A stretch of 64,000 bases of DNA. Origin: Lachnospiraceae bacterium A4 (GTDB lineage: Bacteria > Bacillota > Clostridia > Lachnospirales > Lachnospiraceae). The notes beneath the pieces were generated by a model that ran no database searches, had not been told where the DNA came from, and worked only from the letters and a program-made list of their open reading frames with translations. The position numbers and the translations under genes were made by a program. The stretch covers positions 1 through 64,000 of the forward strand of contig KE159549.1 of NCBI GenBank assembly GCA_000403215.2. The letters are read 5' to 3'. Positions 48,854 through 57,259 of the stretch are shown piece by piece (positions within the stretch are counted from its first letter, which is position 1; each line of letters begins with the position of its first letter).

Positions 48854-50566
48854 ATGAGAAGTTTAAAGACAAAAGTAATCGTACCGCTGCTTTTCATCGC
48901 GTTAGTCGGGATTTGCTCTTCTTTTTTGGGGCTGATTTCGCTCAAGCAGCTCGGTGCGGCGGGCAATGAGATTGCAGCCCGGAGAGTGCCGGTCATTATC
49001 ACGCTGGATGCGATATCCTCCAATATCCAGCAGATGCAGCAGCTCTTGCTGACACACAGTGTCATGGATACCAAGGAGGACAAACAGCGTGTGGAAGAAC
49101 AGATGAGCGTTTCGGCGGCGACGCTGCGCGCTTATCTGGACGCATTTCGGGAACTTGCGGACGATGAGGCCGCCTATCAGGAGATGATGGGGATTTATGA
49201 TACCTATATGCAAAACTATAATGATACATTCAGTCTCAGTGCGATGAACAATACGCGTGAGGTGACGGCGAAGGTGAACGGAATCCTGCGGGATATCTTT
49301 AACCAGCTGCACGATAAGATCGAGGTGATGATCGGCGAGGAGCAGACGTAAATAGGATTGGCGAAGGGAAAGCAGGATAATATCTATGACAACGCAGTTA
49401 TAATCGCTTATGGAATGCTGATAATTATGGTAGTGTTGTTTGTCATGAGCGTGATCATAGCAGTGAAAGCCATTATTCTGCCGACCATTTCCTATGAGAG
49501 AAAGATTGGGGAAATAACACAGAAAATCAATGATAAGAACGGAGATCTGACGGAGCGCGTGACAATACATACGGCGGACGAGGTTGGAAAACTTGTCCGG
49601 GGCGTGAATTTGTTTATTGTCACCCTGCAAAAGATTATCAGCGAGATTGTGTCGTCTTCGGAGGATTTGGACACAACTTTTCAGCATGTCAATGACAGTG
49701 TAACGGAAGCAAACAAGGATTCGAATGAGATCTCGGCGGCGATGGAGCAGGCGGCTTCCACGATGGATTCTATCTCCACGACAATCCATGATATCAATGA
49801 GCGCACAGTGAGCGTCGGAAAGGCGGTCAACAATGTGTCTGATGTCACCCACAATATCTACGGCTACACAAAACAGATGAAGCAGCGCGCCGAGGATATG
49901 GAAAAGACTGCCGAGAAAAACAAAAATGGAACCAATGATGTTGTCGGCAGGATTTTGACACAGCTAAATCAGGCAATTGAGAACAGCAAGAGTGTAGCGA
50001 TGGTCGATGAGCTGACAAATGAAATCCTGCAAATATCAGGAAAAACAAATCTGCTTGCACTCAATGCATCCATAGAGGCGGCACGTGCGGGTGAGGTTGG
50101 AAAGGGTTTTGCGGTTGTCGCGGACGAGATCCGACAGCTTGCGGACTCCAGCCGTGAGACGGCAAACAAAATCCAGAACATCAATGGTCAGGTGATCAGT
50201 GCAGTAAATGAGCTGAGTGACAACGCAAATGAAATGATTGGATATATCTCAGGGACAATCCTGCCGGATTATGATGTCTACGCGGCATCTGGGCAGCAGT
50301 ATCGGGAGGATGCCGAGCAGGTCAGCAGTGCGATGAACAACTGTATCAGTGAGATGGAGGAGCTTCGTGGACATATCGAACATCTGGTTGGACAAATGGG
50401 GGAGATTGAGGCTTCTGTGGAGGAGTGCAGCAAGGGAATCTGTGATTCTGCGGATTCCACATCACGCCTTGTGGATGAGATGAAGCAGGTGTACGACAAT
50501 ATGGAGTCCAGCGTCAAGGTTGTAGGCAAGCTGAAACTAAGCTCGGAGGCATTTGTGAAGCTGTGA
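48854..50566 (+). pseudogene. Methyl-accepting chemotaxis protein split by an in-frame TAA
   Basis: The frame encodes a 570-codon receptor: membrane helix 1 (VIVPLLFIALVGICSSFLGL), a four-helix-bundle sensor domain, helix 2 ([20 protein letters not shown]), a HAMP-like segment and a signalling domain with the hairpin [20 protein letters not shown]. Codon 166 (49349-49351) is TAA without frame change, between EEQT and [17 protein letters not shown]-to-T change of CAA would explain it. The C-terminal part could restart at TTG 49358, giving a receptor with helix 2 but no sensor domain. Ligand sensing would be lost. Confidence 0.83.
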
Positions 50567-50626
50567 GAGAACCAAAAGCGAATGCGGAAGCGCAGCTGAT
50601 GTGTTGATTGTTTATAGAGGGAGGAA

Positions 50627-50893
50627 ATGAGAATGAGAAAAAGAATGATGGCAGTGCTTCTTGCCGGACTGCTTGCAGGCTTTTATAGTCTGCCTGTAGC
50701 TGCGACGGAGCAGGCGGCAGACGCGCAGACAGAATTAAAGCTTGCAGATGTGGACGTTGAGATTTTTGACATTAATTCAGTTGCGTATCAGGGAAGTTCT
50801 GTGCTGCCGTTGATGTCGGCGGCAGTGGTGATCGTCGTGCTGGGTGCACTGGTGACAATTGTATTGGTGTGCAGGACTCGCACATATGAATAA
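50627..50893 (+). CDS. Small exported membrane protein
   Basis: An 88-residue protein with a signal peptide (MRMRKRMMAVLLAGLLAGFY ... AAT), a short acidic exposed part (TELKLADVDVEIFDINSV) and one C-terminal membrane helix (LPLMSAAVVIVVLGALVTIV) with a basic tail. I do not recognise a family. A ribosome site GGGAGGAA precedes the ATG. It follows the broken chemoreceptor by 60 bp and could be its cotranscribed partner, but there is no direct evidence. Confidence 0.65.
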   Translation: MRMRKRMMAVLLAGLLAGFYSLPVAATEQAADAQTELKLADVDVEIFDINSVAYQGSSVLPLMSAAVVIVVLGALVTIVLVCRTRTYE

Positions 50894-50915
50894 AGTATTA
50901 GATTTGTCAGAGCGG

Positions 50916-51305
50916 TCAGGAAATCTTGATTCCAGACTGCTCTGCAAACTCCTGCCGTCTGCGCATCAGCTCCTGCTGCTTTTCTTTGGGCAGCGCCTTG
51001 AAAATATCCTCATATTCCAAATCCATCAGCGGTACATCTTCGACCGCAATTTTAAAAAGCTGTGCATCGAGCCAGTTTGTCCACAAATCATTAAAAAGTG
51101 CACTGCTTTCTGTGAAACAGTTTGTTTCGGCAAATCCATATGTCATATCGTAATATCTCAGGCGCACGTAGCCATACCGTCCGGCGTCAGCCACCATAAT
51201 CCCAACTTCTTCATTTTCAAGTTCTGCAAAGGCTTCTTTGACTTTGCGGCATTTTTCACGTTCTTCGTCACTGATATACACTACATCTTTCATCGTATTC
51301 CCCAT
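50916..51305 (-). CDS. Hypothetical protein
   Basis: About 125-129 residues, soluble and acidic: KDVVYISDEEREKCRKVKEA, then YVRLRYYDMTYGFAETNCF, DLWTNWLDAQLF and ALPKEKQQELMRRRQEFAEQ at the end. The ATG at 51293 (MKDVVYIS) has a GGGG before it, while the ATG at 51305 has a weaker site. I do not recognise the family. It converges with the small membrane protein gene. Confidence 0.55.
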   Translation of the reverse strand: MGNTMKDVVYISDEEREKCRKVKEAFAELENEEVGIMVADAGRYGYVRLRYYDMTYGFAETNCFTESSALFNDLWTNWLDAQLFKIAVEDVPLMDLEYEDIFKALPKEKQQELMRRRQEFAEQSGIKIS

Positions 51306-51528
51306 TTCTTTTTTGAATTGATTCCCCTGTTTGATTTATTATAGTCTGCGAATACTATACCGTCAACAAAAACTATGCTGTCATTTTGGCTGTATTCCGC
51401 TGCTTCTATTTTTAGCGAATGGACTGCTTTTAGTCCCATTATATCACAATTATTTCATAAAATAAAGAAAAAAGGACCGATTTTGGTTCATATTTTGAAC
51501 TGATATAAATTTTGAAAGGTGTGATTTT

Positions 51529-51765
51529 GTGGAACAAAAGATAAAACAGGATACATATGGGACAATTGGCCTGAATATTCGCAGGCTGCGGCTGTCAAAG
51601 GGAATCGGGCAGATTGATCTGGTCCGTATGATGAATCTGCAAGGTATTCCAATCACGAGAGAGTGCCTTGGCAAGATAGAGCGGGGTATACAGCATGTCC
51701 AGCTACAGCAGTTGAGGGCGATCAAGGATTCGCTGGATACGACGTATGATAAGCTGCTGGACTGA
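51529..51765 (+). CDS. XRE-type helix-turn-helix protein
   Basis: A 78-residue protein that is almost entirely one Cro/C1-type HTH: IGLNIRRLRLSKGIGQIDLV, then LQGIPITRECLGKIERGIQH and LRAIKDSLDTTYDKLLD. The start is GTG at 51529 with GAAAGGTG upstream. Small regulators of this type often control a neighbouring gene; the EAL protein follows 98 bp downstream behind its own promoter. The target is unknown. Confidence 0.83.
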   Translation: MEQKIKQDTYGTIGLNIRRLRLSKGIGQIDLVRMMNLQGIPITRECLGKIERGIQHVQLQQLRAIKDSLDTTYDKLLD

Positions 51766-51784
51766 GGGAGAGCATTTTTTAGTC

Positions 51785-51813
51785 TTGCGTTCACTGGCAG
51801 GGTAGCATATAAT
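51785..51813 (+). promoter_or_regulatory. Promoter of the EAL-domain gene
   Basis: TTGCGT (51785-51790) and a perfect TATAAT (51808-51813) are spaced by 17 nt, 50 bp upstream of the start codon at 51864. Confidence 0.65.
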
Positions 51814-51863
51814 AATAGCATCGAGATCGAAATTTTTATTTTTACATAAGAAAGGACGAAACG

Positions 51864-53765
51864 ATGCAGATCCAGATACAATGTTGCGGTATTGTCTTAA
51901 TGATGGTATTATTTTATTTTTACATACGCCAGAAACGGATCGCGCTGAACACCCAGCGGGCATTTTTGGGTGTTTATGGGGCGACTTTTGCCTGTATCGT
52001 ATTGGACGTTTTCTCGATTGGCGTCATTGAATACCGGCATGTGCTGTCGGAGGTGTTTGCAAAGTTTGTGGCAAAGAGTTATCTGGTCTCGCTGCTCGGT
52101 GTGGCGCTCAGCGCACTGTCTTATATGTGTGTCGATATTTATGCAAAGCGGGAAGTTTACTGGCAGCAGATGCGCAAGTATCTGGTCTTGACCGCGGCGG
52201 GAGTGCTCGGTATTTACGCAGTACCGCTTTATTACCAGTACAGTGCGGACGGGGCAAAGGTTGAGTACACGTATGGGCCGAGTGTGTATGTGACGTATGG
52301 AATGGCGCTCATTTTTTTCGTGAGAATCTTTTACCTGCTGCACAAGGAAAGGGCAAAGATCAATCCCAGACGGCGCGAGGCAGTCTGCATCTGGCTGCTG
52401 GTCTGGATTGTGGCGTCTCAGCTTCAGTTTATGTACACGGATATACTGATTGTGGGATATGCGGGCGCGATCGGGATTATGGTGCTGTATCTTAAGCTGG
52501 AGAATCCGGAGACGAATCTCGACAGGAGCACGGGTTTATTCAACAGCGGGGCACTGTATCAGTATGCAAAGCAGTTTTATGTGAAGGAGCAGGATTTCTC
52601 TGTGCTGGTGCTGGCTTTTGGAAACAGCGCTTACCAGAATGTGCAGATGGAGAAGCGGGCGCTTGCGCGGATGGAAATTATCGAGTATTTATTAAAACTG
52701 CCGGATGCGCTTGTCTTTAAGAATGCGGAGGATGAGTATTTCGTGCTGTTTGTGGACCTTGAAACGGCAACGGAGGGGGTTCGGAGGCTTCGAAGCCGTT
52801 TCCGCTCAGGGTGGGGCGCGGAGGATACATGCATGGTGCGTCCGTACTGGCTGTATCTGCCCCATGCCAATGTTGTAGATTCTGCTGAAAATCTGCTGTA
52901 TTTTATCCGCTATGTGCGGCAGAACGCCAAGCTGTTTTCAGAGACGGACTTTCTCTGCATCGAAAAAGACCGCGTGGAACAGATGTACAAAGAGCGCGAG
53001 ACAAAGCAGCTTATTATGGAAGCGATCGAGTATGACCGCGTGGAGGTCTTTTACCAGCCAATCTACTCGACGCGAGAGCAGCGCATTACCTCGGCGGAGG
53101 CGCTGGTTCGCATCCGTGACCGGGAGGGAAATATCGTGCCGCCGGGTGTCTTTATTGATATTGCGGAGGAGAGCGGTATGATTCTAAAGCTTGGCGAGAT
53201 GGTGTTTGAAAAGGTCTGCCAGTTTATCAAGAGACATCCGCTCAACCACTACGGGATGCAATATATCGAAGTAAACCTGTCAGTGATTCAGTGCGCCTAC
53301 GAAGATTTGGCGCAGGACTATATCAGAATTATGGAAAGGTATCAAGTGGCGCCTGCAAATATCAATCTGGAAATCACAGAGTCGGCATCGACCAATGCCA
53401 AAAAGACGCTGCTTGGCAACATGGCGGAGCTGATGGAGTACGGGGTGAAATTCTCGCTCGATGATTTCGGAACCGGCCAGTCGAACTTGAACTATATTGT
53501 GGATATGCCTGTCGATCTCGTCAAATTTGACAGAAGCATGACAAGCTCTTATTTCGAGAACGGCAAGGCGCGGTATGTCATGGAGGCGGCGATTCACATG
53601 ATTCACGGAATGAATCTGGAAATCGTGTCGGAGGGCATCGAGACAGCGGAGCAGTTTCGGACGATGGAGGAGCTGGGCATCAGCCACATACAGGGATATT
53701 ATTTCTCAAAGCCGCTGCCGGAGGAGGAATTTATACAGTACTTGGAAACCAAAAATGCAGGATAA
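51864..53765 (+). CDS. Membrane cyclic-di-GMP phosphodiesterase (EAL) with degenerate GGDEF domain
   Basis: A 633-residue protein. Residues 1-215 hold about seven membrane helices (7TM or MASE-like input). Residues 220-370 keep the shape of a GGDEF domain but read KNAEDEYFVLF where GG(D/E)EF is required, so no cyclase activity is expected. Residues 385-630 are an EAL domain with the catalytic set: EALVRIRD, EVNLSVIQ, EITESAS, SLDDFGTGQSN, VKFDRS, EGIET and QGYYFSKPL. It should hydrolyse c-di-GMP, perhaps with GTP-modulated input by the degenerate domain. Surface, motility or biofilm traits are typical outputs. Confidence 0.9.
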   Translation: MQIQIQCCGIVLMMVLFYFYIRQKRIALNTQRAFLGVYGATFACIVLDVFSIGVIEYRHVLSEVFAKFVAKSYLVSLLGVALSALSYMCVDIYAKREVYWQQMRKYLVLTAAGVLGIYAVPLYYQYSADGAKVEYTYGPSVYVTYGMALIFFVRIFYLLHKERAKINPRRREAVCIWLLVWIVASQLQFMYTDILIVGYAGAIGIMVLYLKLENPETNLDRSTGLFNSGALYQYAKQFYVKEQDFSVLVLAFGNSAYQNVQMEKRALARMEIIEYLLKLPDALVFKNAEDEYFVLFVDLETATEGVRRLRSRFRSGWGAEDTCMVRPYWLYLPHANVVDSAENLLYFIRYVRQNAKLFSETDFLCIEKDRVEQMYKERETKQLIMEAIEYDRVEVFYQPIYSTREQRITSAEALVRIRDREGNIVPPGVFIDIAEESGMILKLGEMVFEKVCQFIKRHPLNHYGMQYIEVNLSVIQCAYEDLAQDYIRIMERYQVAPANINLEITESASTNAKKTLLGNMAELMEYGVKFSLDDFGTGQSNLNYIVDMPVDLVKFDRSMTSSYFENGKARYVMEAAIHMIHGMNLEIVSEGIETAEQFRTMEELGISHIQGYYFSKPLPEEEFIQYLETKNAG

Positions 53766-53843
53766 GACAAAAGCGCCGCGGCAGTTGTCAGGAAAATACA
53801 GCAATGGAGCGGAGTGAACAGTTGAGGAGAGGGGATTCACGCA

Positions 53844-54545
53844 ATGTACAAAATAGCAGTCTGCGATGACAATCCGGCAGATGCGGACTATGTAGCAGAC
53901 ATCATCAGACGGTGGGCGCAAGCCTGCGCAGTCCTAATGGAGATCGAGCGTTTTCCCTCCGCGGAGGCATTTTGGTTTCAGTATGAGGAGAACAGATGCT
54001 ATGACATCTTGTTTCTGGATATCGAGATGGAGCCGGAGGGCATGAATGGAATCGAGCTGGCGGCAAAACTTCGCAAGAACGACGGTTCGATTCAACTTGT
54101 GTTTGTCACGGGATATATGGAGTATATCGCGGACGGCTATGATGTGGAGGCGCTGCACTATCTGTTGAAACCTGTGACGGAGGAGAAGCTAGGCAGTGTG
54201 CTGGCGCGTGCGCTTGCGCGGGTAAAGGCTCGGGAGAAGGAACTGTTCTTGCAGACGACAGACGGCAGTGTGCGCGTTTTGAATAGTGAGATTCGCTATC
54301 TGGAAGTGCAGCGCAATTATGTGACCATACATGCGGCGGAGGAGTACACCGTCAAAAGGACGCTTGGAGACTTGGAAAAGGAGTTGGATGAAAGTTTTTT
54401 CCGAACAGGGCGTTCTTTTATCGTGAATCTGCGGTTTGTGCGAAAAATCACAAAAACGCAGGTATTCTTGAAGGACGGGGCGCAGGTGCCGCTCTCGCGC
54501 GGATTGTATGAAGGCATCAACCGCGCGATGATACAATATTTTTGA
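53844..54545 (+). CDS. LytTR response regulator (AgrA/VirR type)
   Basis: A 233-residue regulator: receiver domain with acidic pocket in IAVCDDNPADADYV, phospho-acceptor Asp in YDILFLDIEMEPEGMNGIEL, and Lys in YLLKPVTEEKL; then a LytTR DNA-binding domain (about 130-233) with EIRYLEVQRNYVTIHAAEEY and FFRTGRSFIVNLRFVRKI. It overlaps the kinase gene by 4 nt. LytTR regulators of this type often control adjacent exporters, here two ABC transporters just downstream. A GAGGAGAGGGG ribosome site precedes the ATG. Confidence 0.92.
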   Translation: MYKIAVCDDNPADADYVADIIRRWAQACAVLMEIERFPSAEAFWFQYEENRCYDILFLDIEMEPEGMNGIELAAKLRKNDGSIQLVFVTGYMEYIADGYDVEALHYLLKPVTEEKLGSVLARALARVKAREKELFLQTTDGSVRVLNSEIRYLEVQRNYVTIHAAEEYTVKRTLGDLEKELDESFFRTGRSFIVNLRFVRKITKTQVFLKDGAQVPLSRGLYEGINRAMIQYF

Positions 54546-55234
54546 TTTTCCAGACAAAGAAAGTGAAGGTGAAGGGTATTTTTATAGAGAAACTGATAGA
54601 TCGGCGCATCGCAGCGTATCAGAGTGAGCTGCTGGCGACACACTACGCAGAGGTAGAAAATATGTACCGCAAGATGCGCGGGTGGCGCCATGATTACCGA
54701 AACCATATCCAAGTGCTCAAAAGCTATGCGGACATGGGAGCGCTTGATGAGCTTAGGCGCTATCTGGACGAGCTGGGCAATGACTTGGACACCGTGGATT
54801 TGGCGCTCAAGACTGGCAACAAAATGACGGACGTGATCTTAAACAGCAAGATTTCGCTGGCAAAGTCAAAGGAAATCGCTGTGACAGTGGACGCCCATGT
54901 GGCGGTGGCGCTCACCACAGCGGAGATTGATCTGTGTATCATTATAGGCAACCTGTTTGACAATGCCATCGAGGCGAATATGGCGCTGCCGAAGGAGGAG
55001 CGCATGATTCGCGTCTACATGGATATGAAGAACACACAGCTATACATGTCCTTTACCAACCGCACTGCGGCAAAGAAGCAGCACAAGGTAAACGGGCGGT
55101 TTCTGACCTCCAAGGGAACAGGGCATGGCTATGGGCTGGTGCGGATTGACACGATTGTTGAACGCTATCAAGGATATATCAGCAGAAACAGTGAAGATGG
55201 CGCCTTCACGACGGAAATACTGCTGCCCCAGTGA
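54542..55234 (+). CDS. GHKL histidine kinase lacking the membrane sensor domain
   Basis: About 230 residues from a TTG at 54542 that overlaps the regulator stop; a GTG at 54563 is an alternative. It is the C-terminal half of an AgrC/CitS-type kinase: a helical lead (RRIAAYQSELLATHYAEVEN), the phospho-acceptor motif KMRGWRHDYRNHIQVLKSYA, the N-box IIGNLFDNAIEAN and the G-box GTGHGYGLVRI. The usual five to seven membrane helices upstream are absent and no frame for them exists before it. It is therefore soluble, taking its signal from elsewhere, or a derived fragment that still matches its regulator. Confidence 0.87.
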   Translation: MIFQTKKVKVKGIFIEKLIDRRIAAYQSELLATHYAEVENMYRKMRGWRHDYRNHIQVLKSYADMGALDELRRYLDELGNDLDTVDLALKTGNKMTDVILNSKISLAKSKEIAVTVDAHVAVALTTAEIDLCIIIGNLFDNAIEANMALPKEERMIRVYMDMKNTQLYMSFTNRTAAKKQHKVNGRFLTSKGTGHGYGLVRIDTIVERYQGYISRNSEDGAFTTEILLPQ

Positions 55235-55274
55235 GACCTCTCGGTGCATTTTATCCCCAGAGCGCACGCTTTCG

Positions 55275-55303
55275 TCCCCAGATGAATCATCTGGGGATTT
55301 TTT
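55275..55303 (+). terminator. Terminator after the LytTR/GHKL pair
   Basis: TCCCCAGAT (55275-55283), loop gaatc, ATCTGGGGA (55289-55297), then TTTTTTG. It separates the two-component genes from the ABC transporters. Confidence 0.9.
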
Positions 55304-55330
55304 GTGTTATGATATGGGAACGATAAAGAA

Positions 55331-55351
55331 CTATATAGGAAATCTATATAG
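55331..55351 (+). promoter_or_regulatory. Repeated CTATATAG palindromes before the ABC exporters
   Basis: The self-complementary octamer CTATATAG occurs at 55331-55338 and 55344-55351 with 5 nt between, 17 bp before the start codon region. A direct repeat of a palindrome close to the expected promoter could be a regulator site, possibly for the LytTR protein; spacing does not match a known LytTR direct repeat exactly. Confidence 0.4.
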
Positions 55352-55367
55352 AAGGGAGTAGATTGTG

Positions 55368-57194
55368 ATGATAGAAGATGTTGAAAAACGAAAAAAATAT
55401 GGCGTGCTTAGCAATGTGCTTTTTATGCTGCACATGGCAAAGTGTACTGCGCCAAGCGTCACCGTGCTTGCGGTGCTCGACGGGCTGACCATGGTGGCAG
55501 TGTCTGTTGTGGAGCTGTATGTAGCGCCGTCGATTCTGCGCAGCTTAGAGCGGCAGGATACACTGTACAGGCTGTTGTGTGTCATCTTGTTCTTTACCGT
55601 GGGAATCACGGCAGTTAGTGCATTGCAGGCATATATCAAACGAAATTTGATGTTTGGGAGAATCGCGGTGCGCGATGCAGTCTTGATGAAAGTCAGGCGC
55701 AAGATGAGTACTTGTTCTTATCCGTTGCACGAAAGTCAATCGTTTCGCAATCTGTTGAGCAAGGCATTCGATGCGATGAACGACAACAGTAAGGCAGCGG
55801 AGGCAATCTGGAACACCTTATCCGGGCTGCTTCAAAACAGTCTGGGGTTTGTGATCTATATGGCGCTGCTCAAAAAGGTGGACACCGTTGTGATTCTGGC
55901 AACGATTGTCACGGCAGTTGTGGGCTATGTGGTCAATTACTATGTCAATGAATGGAATTACCGCCACCGCGGGGAAGAGGAGGAGCTGCTCAAAAAGATC
56001 GAATATGTGCAGTATAGCGTACAGGACCGCATGCTGGCAAAGGACCTTCGCATATTTGGAATGCAGGAGTGGCTGCGCGGGATTTACCAGCAGTATATCA
56101 GACTCTATCTTGACTTCGGCGCGCGCAGGGAAAAGCGGTATATTGTGGCGGACTTCACCAATCTGGCGCTGGGGCTTCTGCGAAATGGGATTGCGTATGC
56201 AAAGCTGCTGCAACTGGTACTGGACGGGAGCATTGGCGCCACGGAATTTCTGCTGTACTTCTCGGCGGTCAGCGGGTTTACGGCATGGATTTGCGGCATG
56301 ATGGAAATGCTGTCCACGCTGCACAGGCAGGGACTAGAGCTTGATGCGGTGCGGGAATTTCTGGATTACGAAGAGGTTTTTTGCATGGAGGAGGGCAAGC
56401 CGCTTGTGCGGGAGGCGGGGGCAGCGTACACCATCGAGCTGCGCGATGTGACATTTGGCTATAAGGGGACCGCGCAGGCGTCGGAAAAACCGATCTTTTC
56501 ACATCTGAATCTCACGATTCATCCGGGGGAGAAGCTTGCCATTGTGGGACTCAATGGAGCGGGCAAGACCACGCTGGTGAAGCTCATCTGCGGCTTTTAT
56601 GACCCGGACGAGGGAGAGGTACTGCTAAACGGCGTCAATATCAAGACATATAACCGCAGGGATTACTATCGGCTCATTGCGGGCGTTTTTCAGGACTTCT
56701 CGCTGATTCCGGCGAGCGTGGCGGCGAATGTGGCGCAGGATATCGAACATATAGACCGCAAAAAGGTTCAGGACTGCATTGAGAAGGCGGGATTAAGACA
56801 GAAAATCGAGTCGCTCTCAGAGGCGTATGATACACTTCTTGACAGAAATGTCTACACAGAGGCAACAGAGCTTTCTGGCGGGGAACTGCAAAGGCTGATG
56901 ATTGCGCGGCTCTTGTATAAAGACTGCCCGATTGTGGTACTCGACGAGCCGACCGCCGCGCTCGACCCGATTGCGGAGAGCGATATTTATGAGAAATATC
57001 ATGAGCTGACCAGCGGAAAAAGTGCAGTATTTATCTCGCACAGACTGGCTTCCACCCGTTTCTGTGACCGGATTTTGCTCATCGAGAACGGGACAATCGC
57101 AGAGGAGGGGACCCATGAGGAGCTGCTTTTAAATGGCAGGCGCTACACAGAGCTGTTTGAACTGCAACGCAAATATTATGTCACAGTTCCTTAG
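55368..57194 (+). CDS. ABC exporter, fused membrane and ATPase domains (first of pair)
   Basis: A 608-residue half-transporter. Membrane domain with about six helices in residues 1-320, then an ATPase: Walker A GLNGAGKTT, Q-loop VFQDFSL, signature ELSGGELQRLM, Walker B IVVLDEPTAALD, and H-loop SHRLAST. I chose the ATG at 55368 after GGGAG. A related exporter follows after 65 bp, so the two may form a heterodimer, and the LytTR/GHKL genes lie upstream. Heterodimeric exporters next to such systems move peptides or drugs in many Firmicutes. No peptidase C39 domain is present, so it is not a leader-cleaving bacteriocin exporter. Confidence 0.9.
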   Translation: MIEDVEKRKKYGVLSNVLFMLHMAKCTAPSVTVLAVLDGLTMVAVSVVELYVAPSILRSLERQDTLYRLLCVILFFTVGITAVSALQAYIKRNLMFGRIAVRDAVLMKVRRKMSTCSYPLHESQSFRNLLSKAFDAMNDNSKAAEAIWNTLSGLLQNSLGFVIYMALLKKVDTVVILATIVTAVVGYVVNYYVNEWNYRHRGEEEELLKKIEYVQYSVQDRMLAKDLRIFGMQEWLRGIYQQYIRLYLDFGARREKRYIVADFTNLALGLLRNGIAYAKLLQLVLDGSIGATEFLLYFSAVSGFTAWICGMMEMLSTLHRQGLELDAVREFLDYEEVFCMEEGKPLVREAGAAYTIELRDVTFGYKGTAQASEKPIFSHLNLTIHPGEKLAIVGLNGAGKTTLVKLICGFYDPDEGEVLLNGVNIKTYNRRDYYRLIAGVFQDFSLIPASVAANVAQDIEHIDRKKVQDCIEKAGLRQKIESLSEAYDTLLDRNVYTEATELSGGELQRLMIARLLYKDCPIVVLDEPTAALDPIAESDIYEKYHELTSGKSAVFISHRLASTRFCDRILLIENGTIAEEGTHEELLLNGRRYTELFELQRKYYVTVP

Positions 57195-57259
57195 CGCAAA
57201 CATTGTACTGGCGGCAAAGTCTATAATACAGCATAAAGGTTAGATTAGGAGGCAGAAGC

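Noticed and set aside
6986-49351. Programmed read-through or recoded TAA codons (6986 and 49349)
   Set aside because: Many other genes here end normally at TAA, and no recoding signal or conserved context links the two sites; mutation or base error is simpler.
53844-55234. Complete agr quorum-sensing locus
   Set aside because: Only regulator and a sensor-less kinase are present; no AgrB-like processing protease or peptide precursor is visible on either strand nearby.
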